From SVTX01 sp045659745 (GTDB lineage Bacteria; Bacillota; Clostridia; Oscillospirales; CAG-272): a DNA stretch of 26,495 nucleotides. Numbering within the stretch: position 1 is the first letter of the stretch; each line of letters opens with the position of its first letter. A program made the position numbers and the translations under genes. Positions 15,162 through 23,303 of this stretch are shown here, piece by piece. Under the pieces are notes generated by a model. It did no database searches and was not told the origin of the DNA. It saw only the letters and a list, made by a program, of their open reading frames with translations. The stretch is taken from NCBI GenBank assembly GCA_045659745.1, contig JAZRCL010000048.1, forward strand, positions 1 to 26,495. The letters are read 5' to 3'.

Positions 15162-16652
15162 TTATTTATCGTTGATATGTATGTTCAGAATGTTCTGAGC
15201 GGCACGGCGCTTGGAAGCGTTGAACTTTGCAAAAGACTCATTGAAGACCAAGCATCTGGGAATTGCGTATGCTAAATTATCAAGGGTGGCATTCTCGTCG
15301 AGGTATCCGTACGCAAGTCCGAAGTCGGAGCAAAGGCCGTCCCAAATAATTTCGAGCATTTGTGAATCCTCGGGAGCATCTGAAACCTTGAGACCAAGAA
15401 GCTTTTCATAGAAATATGTAACGACGTCACCGCTATAAAACGCAAGGCACTCAAGAACATCGCTTACCATTTTCGTGTCGGAAACATTTGCGGGGACTGC
15501 GATATATCCTGCCCAGTTAAGAGATCTGTATCCTACGGTTTTAGCCTGATCCTCGTCGTACATAGGGTAAGGAAGTACACCGAATTTTATTTGAGTTTCC
15601 TTCAGATAAACAAGATCGGTAGTATTCAAAAACTCCATAAATACATTTCCGGAGGTCATTCGTATAGGAGTCTCGTTGCCGTATAAAGCAAAGTCCTTGA
15701 GCATCCAAAAATACGTTTCACGCATATTGTAGAGATCGCTCATAATGGAAACAATATCATTGAGCTTGCTGGTTATCGTGGAGTTGTCATACCATGAAAG
15801 CTCATATTTGCCGGAATTTTCATTCTTTATGACAATGGACTCTCCGGAGGATTGAACGAAACCACAGAAGGGGACCCAGCATTCGCCTGTAAGACCGTAA
15901 GTATTTTTCGCGGGATCGCCCTCGTCCTTATATACGTAGGAAGCAACCTCACTCAGCTTTGCGAGCGTCCACTGGTTATTGTTTACGTAATCGTACATAG
16001 TGTTGCCATTGAACGCGCTTTCAAATTGGTTATATAGAGCTTTATTGAATGCAACGACATAGGTTGTCGCCAGATTGTAATCGCTATAACCCAGGTAATA
16101 GTGACCCTTATAAGCAACCTGATCCATAATTTGCTTGTTCCAATAGTCCTCGCTCAAATCGATGGTCTCCAACTCCTTGAAATCCTTGAGAGAACCCGTG
16201 GTGATAAGGTCGGGAATCGCATAATTGATATGCGTGCCTACGAGCTGATACTTTTCATTACCGGATTTTATTGCATTTTTAACCTCGTCTGCATACATCC
16301 GGAAGGCAGGAGTTTGACCGACTCCCTCGGCCTCCTTATAAACAAACTTAATCAAAAGAAGCTTCTCAATAGTTTGCTGTCTTTGATACAACGAATCGTT
16401 CATGCCGTCGCCCGTGGTTTTGTCAGCAAAGAAAAATTTCTTATAAAACATATCGGACAAGGAATAAATGGTAAACGTACTACCATCGTATTGGGTTCCG
16501 TCAAGCTTTTCTGGCGTCTTTGTGATAACGCCCTCTTCTTCACCTCCGCCGTTGCCATCGTCTGGTGTGTTATTATTATCACAAGCTACGAGAGCAGGGA
16601 AAATGAATGCCAAAACCAGCAAAAGACACAGGATTTTCAGCCATTTGTTCAT
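15162..16652 (-). CDS. Extracellular solute-binding lipoprotein A
   Basis: 496 residues. The N-terminus MNKWLKILCLLLVLAFIFP is a lipoprotein signal with lipobox ALVAC and lipidated Cys24, then a flexible linker rich in Asn, Asp, Gly and Glu. The mature part, opening with YDGSTFTIYS, fits family 1 (sugar-type) solute-binding proteins of ABC importers, anchored to the outer face of the membrane. The start follows GAAAGGAATCACATTTT. No permease or ATPase genes are adjacent, so it may serve a distant transporter or act as a sensor. The ligand is unknown. It is one of two tandem copies; by eye about 70% of residues match the neighbour, with long identical blocks such as DYVNNNQWTLAKLSEVA. Confidence 0.87.
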   Translation of the reverse strand: MNKWLKILCLLLVLAFIFPALVACDNNNTPDDGNGGGEEEGVITKTPEKLDGTQYDGSTFTIYSLSDMFYKKFFFADKTTGDGMNDSLYQRQQTIEKLLLIKFVYKEAEGVGQTPAFRMYADEVKNAIKSGNEKYQLVGTHINYAIPDLITTGSLKDFKELETIDLSEDYWNKQIMDQVAYKGHYYLGYSDYNLATTYVVAFNKALYNQFESAFNGNTMYDYVNNNQWTLAKLSEVASYVYKDEGDPAKNTYGLTGECWVPFCGFVQSSGESIVIKNENSGKYELSWYDNSTITSKLNDIVSIMSDLYNMRETYFWMLKDFALYGNETPIRMTSGNVFMEFLNTTDLVYLKETQIKFGVLPYPMYDEDQAKTVGYRSLNWAGYIAVPANVSDTKMVSDVLECLAFYSGDVVTYFYEKLLGLKVSDAPEDSQMLEIIWDGLCSDFGLAYGYLDENATLDNLAYAIPRCLVFNESFAKFNASKRRAAQNILNIHINDK

Positions 16653-16747
16653 AAAATGTGATTCCTTTCAATTTTTTGATAAAACCCGTCCAAAAAGTTT
16701 TGTGAAATAAGCACTACACTAATCAGGCAAGATTATCCAACAATAAC

Positions 16748-16776
16748 ATAATATCATGAAAAATCATCAAAGTCAA
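16748..16776 (-). promoter_or_regulatory. SigA-type promoter of lipoprotein A
   Basis: On the minus strand TTGACT (complement of 16771-16776), 17 bases, TATTAT (complement of 16748-16753), with an extended TG before the -10. The gene start is 95 bases beyond the -10, leaving a leader of about 90 bases. Confidence 0.8.
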
Positions 16777-16829
16777 TACTTAAATTATATTTAACATAAA
16801 ATCCCGGAAAATGTGTGAAAGGTATAAAT

Positions 16830-16863
16830 AAAAGCCGTATCGCACATGCGATACGGCTTTTGT
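16830..16863 (-). terminator. Terminator of lipoprotein B
   Basis: The same GCCGTATCGC stem as at 15120, here 16830-16843 with 16848-16861 and loop ACAT. It lies 11 bases beyond the stop of the second lipoprotein gene and is part of the tandem duplication. Confidence 0.9.
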
Positions 16864-16871
16864 TTATAGAA

Positions 16872-18359
16872 TTATTTGTCGTTGATATATGTATTCAGAA
16901 CGTTCTGAGCAGCACGACGCTTCTGAGCGTTGAGCTTTGCGAACGTAGAATCCTGCATTATGCAGTTAGGAACGGAATATACGAAGGAGTCCAAGGTAAC
17001 GTTGGTATCAATCATTCCGTATACGAGACCAAAGTCGGTACAAACACCTGCCCAAACTATATCGAGCATTTTTGCATCATCGGGAGCCTCGGAAACCTTA
17101 AGGCCGAGAAGCTTCTCGTAGTAGTACGTAACAACGTCCTCACTGTAGAATGCGATACACTCAAGAACGTCACTTACCATCTTTACGTTGGAAACATTTG
17201 CGGGAACCGCAATAAATCCTGCCCAGTTAAGGGATCTGTATCCAGTGGTCTTAGCCTGATCCTCGTCGTACATAGGATAAGGAACTACACCGAACTTGAT
17301 CTGAGTGTCCTTCATCGCGATAAGCTCACCTGTCTGCATGAATTCCATAAATACCTTACCGCTTGCAAGCTTCAATGCGGTTGTATCACCGTAAGACTGG
17401 TGTGCGGTGTTGAGCCAGAAGTGTACTTCCTTCATATCGCGAATATCCTTCATCTGCTCAATAAGGTTGTTGAGCTTGGTGGATATTGTAGTGTTTTCAT
17501 ACCAGGTAAGCTCATACTTGCCGGATGATTTGTTCTTTGCAACTATTGTCTCGCCGCTGGACTGGAGGAATCCGCAGAAGGGAACCCAAACCTCGCCAGA
17601 AAGACCGTAGGTGTTCTTTGCGGGATCACCCTCGTCCTTGTAGACATAGGCTGCAACCTCACTGAGCTTTGCGAGAGTCCACTGGTTGTTGTTTACGTAA
17701 TCATACATGGAATTGCCGTTGAATGCGCTCTCAAACTCGTTGTAGAGAGATTTGTTGTATCCAACAACGTATGTTGCAGCAAGGTTGTAATCGCTATAAC
17801 CAAGGTAATAGTGACCCTTGTATTCAACCTGATCCATGATGCTCTGGTTCCAGTAATCCTTGGAAAGGTCAACGGATTCAAACTCCTTGAAGTCCTTAAG
17901 GGAACCTGTTGTTATAAGGTCGGGAATGGAATAGTAGGTGTGTGTACCAACCATTTGATACTTTTCAGTACCCGACTTGATTGCGTTCTTTACTTCGCTT
18001 CCGTACAGCGTGTAAGCTGCGGCCTCACCGGAGTTTTCAGCCTCCTTGTAGATGAGCTCAACGCCAAGAAGCTTTTTGATTGTCTGCTGTCTCTGATAGA
18101 TAGTGTCGTTCATACCGTCACCGGTGGTCTTGTCTGCAAAGAAGAACTTCTTTGTAAACATATCGCCAAGGGAGTAGATGGTGAAGGTGCTGCCGTCGTA
18201 TCTGGTGCCGTCAAGCTTGTCGGGTGTCTCCAAAATGACACCGTCGTCGCCGCCGTTGTTGCCTTCGTCGGGCGTTTTTTCATTATCACAAGCCACGATA
18301 GCAGGGAGAATGAACGCCAAAACGAGTACGAGACACAGGATTTTCAGCCATTTGTTCAT
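16872..18359 (-). CDS. Extracellular solute-binding lipoprotein B
   Basis: 495 residues, parallel to lipoprotein A throughout. The signal MNKWLKILCLVLVLAFILP, lipobox AIVAC and Cys24 are followed by an acidic/glycine linker and the same YDGSTFTIYS opening. The copies differ most at residues about 105-120, 290-335 and 440-475, and agree in blocks such as VPYPMYDEDQAK and KMVSDVLEC. The variable blocks may bear on ligand choice, but that is inference. Start after GAAAGGAAACACATTTT. It has its own promoter and terminator, so both copies can be expressed independently. As for copy A, no transporter genes adjoin. Confidence 0.87.
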   Translation of the reverse strand: MNKWLKILCLVLVLAFILPAIVACDNEKTPDEGNNGGDDGVILETPDKLDGTRYDGSTFTIYSLGDMFTKKFFFADKTTGDGMNDTIYQRQQTIKKLLGVELIYKEAENSGEAAAYTLYGSEVKNAIKSGTEKYQMVGTHTYYSIPDLITTGSLKDFKEFESVDLSKDYWNQSIMDQVEYKGHYYLGYSDYNLAATYVVGYNKSLYNEFESAFNGNSMYDYVNNNQWTLAKLSEVAAYVYKDEGDPAKNTYGLSGEVWVPFCGFLQSSGETIVAKNKSSGKYELTWYENTTISTKLNNLIEQMKDIRDMKEVHFWLNTAHQSYGDTTALKLASGKVFMEFMQTGELIAMKDTQIKFGVVPYPMYDEDQAKTTGYRSLNWAGFIAVPANVSNVKMVSDVLECIAFYSEDVVTYYYEKLLGLKVSEAPDDAKMLDIVWAGVCTDFGLVYGMIDTNVTLDSFVYSVPNCIMQDSTFAKLNAQKRRAAQNVLNTYINDK

Positions 18360-18455
18360 AAAATGTGTTTCCTTTCGATTTTTTTTAATAAACCCCGTCT
18401 AAAAAGCCTTGTGAAACAAACACTACGCCCATCAGGCAAGATTTTCTATAATAAT

Positions 18456-18484
18456 ATGATATCACGAAAATATATAAAAGTCAA
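18456..18484 (-). promoter_or_regulatory. SigA-type promoter of lipoprotein B
   Basis: Minus strand TTGACT (complement of 18479-18484), 17 bases, TATCAT (complement of 18456-18461). Same architecture as the promoter of copy A with a one-base change in the -10 box. Confidence 0.75.
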
Positions 18485-18509
18485 GAAATATTTTATTGTT
18501 TTTTTGAAT

Positions 18510-18555
18510 AAAAAACAAGAAACCGAATGTTTTTGAAACACTCGGTTTTTGTTTA
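18510..18555. terminator. Terminator after the AI-2E-family gene
   Basis: A 13-pair stem with one A-C mismatch (18520-18532 with 18536-18548), loop TTG. On the minus strand it is followed by CTTGTTTTTTATTC, on the plus strand by TTTTTG. It ends the minus-strand gene at 18574 and separates it from the promoter of lipoprotein B. Confidence 0.8.
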
Positions 18556-18573
18556 TTTTGCCTATATTATTCG

Positions 18574-19941
18574 TTATTTATCGGTGTTGGAATTTTCAAT
18601 CTCATCCGTTTCGTTATCGGGCTGTGTACAGACGTCACAAGCAGGCTCCTCACAGCTGTCTGAAACGGCGGACGAGGAAGCAGAGGCTTTTGCCATCTTT
18701 CTTATCTTTTTTTTCTCTTCTTTTGTTGAGAATTTTGCTCTGAAATCATCAACCAGGTGCTCTTTGCCCTTCTTCTTGAGGAAGAATATAACGATCTTCT
18801 CGGCTATATCGTAAAGAACGGCAAACACGGGAACGCCGACAAGCAATCCGCCAAAGCCCCAAAGTCCGCCAAACAGTGTGACGGCAAACAATACGCCAAA
18901 CACCGACATTTTCATATTTCCGCCCACGATGTGCGGGTCTATAATATAGCCGTCGATGAACTGCATAATGGATACGAATATAACAAAGGGGATAACCTTT
19001 ATAGGCTCCTCGGTGAGAATTATAATAGCGGACGGAATAGCGCCGATGAACGGGCCAAAAATGGGTATGATGTTGGTCACACCGCAGAACACTGCGATAA
19101 GAGGAGCGTAGGGAATATCCATTATGAGCAACGCAATGTAGTAGATAATACCCAATAGCGTAGAACCGATTATTTTTCCCTCAAGAAATCCCGAGAACAT
19201 TTTATCCGCATATCTGAATTCGTCGATAATTGCATTTGCAGTGTTTTCCTTGAAAAGACATTTTATAAATATTTTGGACTTTTCCGCGAGCATTTTTCTG
19301 CTGGAGAGGAACAGGCAGGAAACGACCAAGCCTATAAGGATGTCCTTTATGAGTACGACTACGTCGGCAATTCCGGATATAAGTCCTGAGCCTATTTTTT
19401 CAATAAATGCTGAAAGGTCATCTTCTACCCATGTGTTAAACTTATTGGTCGCGCCGTTGATGGCAGTCTCGAAGAATTCCTCAAGCTGAGGGCGTCCCGC
19501 AAGCTTCTCGTGTACGAAATCTATAGCTTCTTCTGCATACTTGGGGACGTTTATAAACAAAGTGCTTATAAGGTTCTTTGCGCTGTCTATAAGCGGATTG
19601 ATAATTATGGCAACAAGTCCGACCACGGCAGCAGTCCATATAATGCACGTGGTGACAATGCTTAGCTTTGATGCTATGCTCTCTGCGCGTGCCTCACTGC
19701 GCTTTCCGTTTTTGAGAAGTCTTTTTTTGTATATTTTCTCAAAGAAGTTGCATGTGCTTTTCATTATATAAGCAATTACTCCGCCTATGACGAACGGGCG
19801 CAGTATATGCATAACTTTTTTAGTCCACGGCTCCGCGCCCGTCTGATTATTCAGAATAAAATAAAACAGAATGGTCAGAGCGAGGCCGACGAATATTATA
19901 AGACTGTAGAACAGTATTTTCTTTATTTTGCCCTTCTCCAT
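18574..19941 (-). CDS. AI-2E/PerM-family transport protein
   Basis: 455 residues with about eight predicted membrane helices: two near the N-terminus, one near residue 110, and a cluster from about 200 to 390. The family signature region reads GVTNIIPIFGPFIGAIPSA, then DPHIVGGNMKMSVFGVL and GVPVFAVLYDIAEK. The family is best known from E. coli TqsA/YdgG and PerM and from Na+/H+ or K+ antiporters; the solute is not predictable. It has an unusual charged C-terminal tail of about 65 residues with SASSSA and CEEPACDVC. Start after CTAAGGAGAG. It stands alone with its own promoter and terminator. Confidence 0.9.
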   Translation of the reverse strand: MEKGKIKKILFYSLIIFVGLALTILFYFILNNQTGAEPWTKKVMHILRPFVIGGVIAYIMKSTCNFFEKIYKKRLLKNGKRSEARAESIASKLSIVTTCIIWTAAVVGLVAIIINPLIDSAKNLISTLFINVPKYAEEAIDFVHEKLAGRPQLEEFFETAINGATNKFNTWVEDDLSAFIEKIGSGLISGIADVVVLIKDILIGLVVSCLFLSSRKMLAEKSKIFIKCLFKENTANAIIDEFRYADKMFSGFLEGKIIGSTLLGIIYYIALLIMDIPYAPLIAVFCGVTNIIPIFGPFIGAIPSAIIILTEEPIKVIPFVIFVSIMQFIDGYIIDPHIVGGNMKMSVFGVLFAVTLFGGLWGFGGLLVGVPVFAVLYDIAEKIVIFFLKKKGKEHLVDDFRAKFSTKEEKKKIRKMAKASASSSAVSDSCEEPACDVCTQPDNETDEIENSNTDK

Positions 19942-19976
19942 TTATTAACTCTCCTTAGAACATAGTCCTTAAAATA

Positions 19977-20005
19977 ATTTTATCATATCGCAGAGTAAGT
20001 GTCAA
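19977..20005 (-). promoter_or_regulatory. SigA-type promoter of the AI-2E-family gene
   Basis: Minus strand TTGACA (complement of 20000-20005), 17 bases, TAAAAT (complement of 19977-19982), 36 bases before the start codon. Confidence 0.8.
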
Positions 20006-20042
20006 GGATTTTTGTCAATCATTTCCCGAGAAAATTCGACTA

Positions 20043-20612
20043 TTACTCAGGCAAACTCAGGCTTTCTCCGCTTATAAGTCCTTCAAAGCAGGTGTCGTCC
20101 TCGACCTCCAAGCGCACCCCCTCTATATGAATATATCGAAGATCCGCAAAATTATATCCCGATAGCGGTTTATCAAGAGCATCGTTGGAGTGAGCGGAGA
20201 CAAGAGTTTGGCCACCTCGGAAGCCTGTTATCAGAAGCGTATGATAAAAATCCCCGCTTGAATCTGCAAGCTGTACGACGTCACCCTCAACGACTCCCTC
20301 CGCGCCAACCTCTATGCCATAAGGACCTATACCGCCGTTTCTGCTTATAAAGCTTGGCGCACCCGTAATGAAATCATAAAAATACTCAACGCTAGTCCAA
20401 GCGGGAGCGCGGTTTTCCGACGTAATAAAATACCAACCGAAATCCGTTGTAAAATTCATCTGGCATGAGCCTGCATATATAGCCTGCGAGACGAAATTAG
20501 TGCAGTCTCCGCCGCGACCTGTAAAGTCGATAAACAACGGATTTCTTGAAAAAGCCCAAGTCTTTGCATATTCCACGGCGCGCGCTCGGTTGTATTCTTT
20601 GTATACCAACAT
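20043..20612 (-). CDS. Amidase_6-domain protein (putative NlpC-like cysteine amidase)
   Basis: 189 residues, start after GGAGACAATTT. YNRARAVEYAKTWAFSRNP followed by GGDCTNFVSQAIYAG is the hallmark of the Amidase_6 domain; Cys37 is the expected nucleophile and His of FYHTLLITG the second catalytic residue, with SAHSNDA near the end. The family is common in spore-forming Firmicutes and is related in fold to NlpC/P60 cell-wall amidases; a direct cell-wall function is inferred. There is no signal peptide, so it should act inside the cell or mother cell unless exported otherwise. It diverges from sipL across 128 bases, and both sides carry a CATA-type box resembling mother-cell sigma sites. Confidence 0.85.
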   Translation of the reverse strand: MLVYKEYNRARAVEYAKTWAFSRNPLFIDFTGRGGDCTNFVSQAIYAGSCQMNFTTDFGWYFITSENRAPAWTSVEYFYDFITGAPSFISRNGGIGPYGIEVGAEGVVEGDVVQLADSSGDFYHTLLITGFRGGQTLVSAHSNDALDKPLSGYNFADLRYIHIEGVRLEVEDDTCFEGLISGESLSLPE

Positions 20613-20643
20613 AAATTGTCTCCATTCTTGATTATTTCAATAC

Positions 20644-20651
20644 ATTCTATG
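20644..20651 (-). promoter_or_regulatory. Possible sporulation-sigma -10 box for the amidase gene
   Basis: CATAGAAT on the minus strand resembles the SigE -10 consensus (CATACANT). It lies about 31 bases before the amidase start. No convincing -35 box was found, so the call is weak. Confidence 0.25.
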
Positions 20652-20670
20652 CAAATGGACGGGCGCGTGT

Positions 20671-20700
20671 GTAATAAAAGCTATGTGTTGGACATATTAT
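20671..20700 (+). promoter_or_regulatory. Possible SigE-like promoter of sipL
   Basis: GTAATAA (20671-20677), 15 bases, then CATATTAT (20693-20700), roughly SigE-like in both boxes and spacing. In Clostridioides difficile sipL is known to depend on SigE; here this is only motif matching. Confidence 0.3.
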
Positions 20701-20740
20701 TTAGTAAAAATGAGCCGATAGGCATACGCAGGAGGATTTT

Positions 20741-22282
20741 ATGGATAAAAATAATGATTTTTTTGAGGAATATGGGGAGCTTGAGCTTGTTGCCGCAGAC
20801 AAAAATACTGTGAGCGAGCTGTCAAGCGACTTTTCACTTCCTGACTATCAACCCGAGATAAAAAGACTTTTGAGAGTGACTGCCTCTATGCTTCCTCCGT
20901 CCAAGTATTTCGGCGCGGGAGAGGCTGAGTTTGCTGGAAATATTGATTATTACGTGCTTTATATGGGTAGCGATAACGAGGTCTATTGCGCGCCGCTTAC
21001 GGGAGAATACAGTGTGAGTGTCCCGATTGATAGAGACGAGTATATTGACCTTGGCGACGAGCTTTGCACCGTAGCGCAGATAACCCCCGACCTTGTCAGC
21101 GGCAGAGTCACATCTCCGCGACATATAACCATCAAATGCCGACTCAAGACCCGCACGAAAATATACGGCAAGAGCAGAGTTATGAGCAATATCAGAAAAT
21201 GTGACGGAAGTATAGAAAAACTCAAGGGTGAGGTGCAGAACTCAAGAGTTATAACGGGCGCGGGCGAGATGCTGACGCTTACCGACGAGATAATTCCCGA
21301 CACAAGAAACGGAGATTTCCGCGTTGTGTGCGCTGACGGAAAAGTTCTTGTAAACGAGGTCAGCGCGGGAAAGGACGAGGTCATCTGCCGCGGAGACCTT
21401 CACCTTAAAGTGCTTATGAGTCGCGAAAATGGAAGTATGCCTGCTGTGACGCTCAGAAGATTGCCGTTCTCAAGCATTATCCCTTGCGAGGGCGTGACGC
21501 CCGACTCGTCGGCATACGCCAAGGGAAGTCTCGCGGAGCTTACACTTACAGTGGACGATGGCAGAATCTCGGTTGAGGCGGGAGTGCTTCTTGAGAGTGT
21601 TTGTCAGAAGAATGTTCCCGTTGAATACATATCCGACGTATATTCTGTGACACACGAGAGTGAATGTCAGTACAGAGAAATGGACGTACCCAAAGGCATC
21701 TCGGGCTTTAATCGCAACTTTACCTTTAGCGAGAGTATGGCGCTGACCGAGGCGGGAATCGGCGAGAACATGTCCGTGATGGACTCCTGCGGTACTGCTA
21801 TATTTGACGAGTATAAAATGGAAGGCTCAAAGTGCAAAATGCTGGGCAGATGCAAATTCAATCTCCAGTTATTTGACGGTGCTGATTATTCGAGTGCGGA
21901 GATAGAGATGCCCTTCAAATATGAGTACGATATGCCCGAGGCGGTAGAGGCCGCAGAGCTTGAGGCTGAGGCGAATATTATTTCCTGTCGTGCGCGTATT
22001 GACGGTGAGAGGGTAGGAATAGATGCTGAGGTTGCTATGTGCGGAAGAATGTGGAAAAATAATAAATGCACCGCGCTCCAATCCTACCGACTTGGAGAGA
22101 GTCTTGCACAGGGATCCGGTGAGATAACGGTGTGCTATCCCAATCGTAAAGATACTCTCTGGAGCGTTGCAAAAAGATATAATGCGCCTATTCTAGCCCT
22201 TTCCGAAAATAACAAGCTCTCACAGAATATAAAGCCCGATTCTATACAATCTCTTGAAAACACGGAATACCTTGTAATTTGA
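20741..22282 (+). CDS. sipL: SipL-like spore-coat morphogenesis protein (SPOCS/DUF3794 repeats + LysM)
   Basis: 513 residues, near the 519 or so of C. difficile SipL. Start after GCAGGAGGATTTT. The N-terminus KNTVSELSSDFSLPDYQPEI opens the first SPOCS (DUF3794) region; related beta-rich SPOCS stretches follow at about 150-260 and 300-400. A C-terminal LysM domain begins near residue 460 (KDTLWSVAKRYNAPILALSENN) and runs to the end. In C. difficile SipL uses the LysM domain to bind SpoIVA and anchors coat and engulfment around the forespore. There is no signal peptide, as expected for a mother-cell protein. It is a single-gene unit closed by the terminator at 22367-22405. Confidence 0.88.
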   Translation: MDKNNDFFEEYGELELVAADKNTVSELSSDFSLPDYQPEIKRLLRVTASMLPPSKYFGAGEAEFAGNIDYYVLYMGSDNEVYCAPLTGEYSVSVPIDRDEYIDLGDELCTVAQITPDLVSGRVTSPRHITIKCRLKTRTKIYGKSRVMSNIRKCDGSIEKLKGEVQNSRVITGAGEMLTLTDEIIPDTRNGDFRVVCADGKVLVNEVSAGKDEVICRGDLHLKVLMSRENGSMPAVTLRRLPFSSIIPCEGVTPDSSAYAKGSLAELTLTVDDGRISVEAGVLLESVCQKNVPVEYISDVYSVTHESECQYREMDVPKGISGFNRNFTFSESMALTEAGIGENMSVMDSCGTAIFDEYKMEGSKCKMLGRCKFNLQLFDGADYSSAEIEMPFKYEYDMPEAVEAAELEAEANIISCRARIDGERVGIDAEVAMCGRMWKNNKCTALQSYRLGESLAQGSGEITVCYPNRKDTLWSVAKRYNAPILALSENNKLSQNIKPDSIQSLENTEYLVI

Positions 22283-22366
22283 TATAAAATTACAAACAAT
22301 AAGTTGAAAAATAAACTCTTTGTATATAAAAGGGATATTTTGACGTAATTTACCGAAAAACATAAA

Positions 22367-22405
22367 ATAAACGCTTTCATTCAAAGTACGAATGAAAGCG
22401 TTTAT
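22367..22405. terminator. Bidirectional terminator after sipL
   Basis: A perfect 16-pair stem (22367-22382 with 22390-22405) with a seven-base loop. It sits between convergent genes and ends sipL on the plus strand and the small-gene cassette on the minus strand; the stem ends are A/T-rich on both sides. Confidence 0.85.
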
Positions 22406-22411
22406 AAATTT

Positions 22412-22822
22412 TCAACCCGAAAAGAGAAGGATACATAAAAGCAGTAAAAGTTCGCTGTCCATAGGCTGATCGCTGTCGCCCGCCGTATATATAAGCAGCA
22501 TTATTCCAAGTATGAATAGCTCCTCCGCGCCTATTCCGTGCCCGAAGGGGAATTTTGAGCTTGAAGAAAAATTTGGTAAGAGAGACGAAAAAACAGATCG
22601 CGGACTATGATCCTTGTGTTGTCTTTCTTCTGCGACAGTTTCTATTATAGTCGGCAAAATGGCGGCAGGCTCCTCTTTTATTTGGGGCTCGGGCTCACGT
22701 GGTGTTTCGGGTACTATATCCGTGTAAATGTTGTTGCGAAAGGCGTTTCCCGAATAATTTTCGGGCACGTTCACAGCCTCCCGCTCTCTTGGACCTCTTG
22801 AATACATAAATTTATCCCTCAC
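22412..22822 (-). CDS. Small protein with hydrophobic C-terminal hairpin, unknown function
   Basis: 136 residues, not recognised. Residues 1-95 are polar and low in complexity (Pro/Glu-rich around ETPREPEPQIKEEPA, then SSSS). The C-terminal 40 residues form two hydrophobic stretches, AEELFILGIMLLIYTAG and SELLLLLCILLFSG, separated by the acidic GDSDQPMD. This looks like a membrane hairpin with a cytoplasmic or extracytoplasmic tail. ATG overlaps the TGA of the upstream gene by four bases, so translation is coupled. It is the last gene of a three-gene cassette beside sipL, so a sporulation link is possible but unproven. Confidence 0.75.
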   Translation of the reverse strand: MRDKFMYSRGPREREAVNVPENYSGNAFRNNIYTDIVPETPREPEPQIKEEPAAILPTIIETVAEERQHKDHSPRSVFSSLLPNFSSSSKFPFGHGIGAEELFILGIMLLIYTAGDSDQPMDSELLLLLCILLFSG

Positions 22823-23283
22823 AGACTTTTAAGAATATCTCCCAGCTTTGATAGCTTTACCATATAATCGATAGCTTCCTGACGCTCCCGCTTGAGATAT
22901 GGCTTGAGCGCGTATAGGAGAGCTGCACGGTTGTCGCACTCTCTTTTTGGCGGCTTGATAAGGCCTGCGGGTGTCGCGTTACTTGACGGTTGTGAGCCGA
23001 CGTGCGCAGAATTAGGCGCAGGCGTCGCCGTTGGCACAGACGCTCCGCTATCCATCAGTGGCTTTAGCATTGATATGACTTGCGGTAGCTTTGAAATTAT
23101 CTCGGGATTTGAGAGCAGGGAGGAGAGAATATCGCCTCCTGCCTGTTTTTGTTCTGCACCTGAGACTGTGCTTGTGGCGGATGCGCCGTCATTGGATTCA
23201 CTTGCCGCCGATTGCATAAATTTGCCGAGCAGGGAAAATAGGTCCGGTGGAATATTTTTTTCAAGATCTGCATGATCTGACAT
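22819..23283 (-). CDS. Small protein with conserved-looking helical C-terminus, unknown function
   Basis: 154 residues, not assigned to a family. It starts after a strong AAGGAGGTATTTTT site. An N-terminal helical part (PDLFSLLGKFMQ) is followed by a Ser/Thr/Ala-rich stretch, then ILSSLLSNPEIISKLPQVI, a Pro/Ala linker (about residues 83-110), and a compact basic helical end at about 115-154 (RAALLYALKPYLKRERQE, then KLSKLGDILKSL). No membrane segment or signal peptide. Tandem amphipathic helices suggest a protein-protein interaction module. It is translationally coupled to the downstream gene and 20 bases behind the upstream one. Confidence 0.75.
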   Translation of the reverse strand: MSDHADLEKNIPPDLFSLLGKFMQSAASESNDGASATSTVSGAEQKQAGGDILSSLLSNPEIISKLPQVISMLKPLMDSGASVPTATPAPNSAHVGSQPSSNATPAGLIKPPKRECDNRAALLYALKPYLKRERQEAIDYMVKLSKLGDILKSL

Positions 23284-23303
23284 AAAAATACCTCCTTATA
23301 CTA

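Larger units (their letters stand above)
15061..18484 (-). repeat. Tandem duplication of a solute-binding lipoprotein unit
   Basis: Two consecutive units, 15061-16785 and 16786 to about 18484, have the same order on the minus strand: promoter, leader of about 90 bases, lipoprotein gene, terminator, and a conserved tail. The tail at 15061-15083 matches 16786-16808 with one substitution, giving a period near 1.7 kb. Terminator stems, leaders and promoter spacing are shared, so the whole transcription unit was copied, not only the coding region. Confidence 0.85.

Noticed and set aside
22272..22295. TTGTAATTT/AAATTACAA hairpin at the end of sipL
   Set aside because: It overlaps the stop codon, is purely A/T and has no T-run; the stronger 16-pair terminator at 22367 explains termination.
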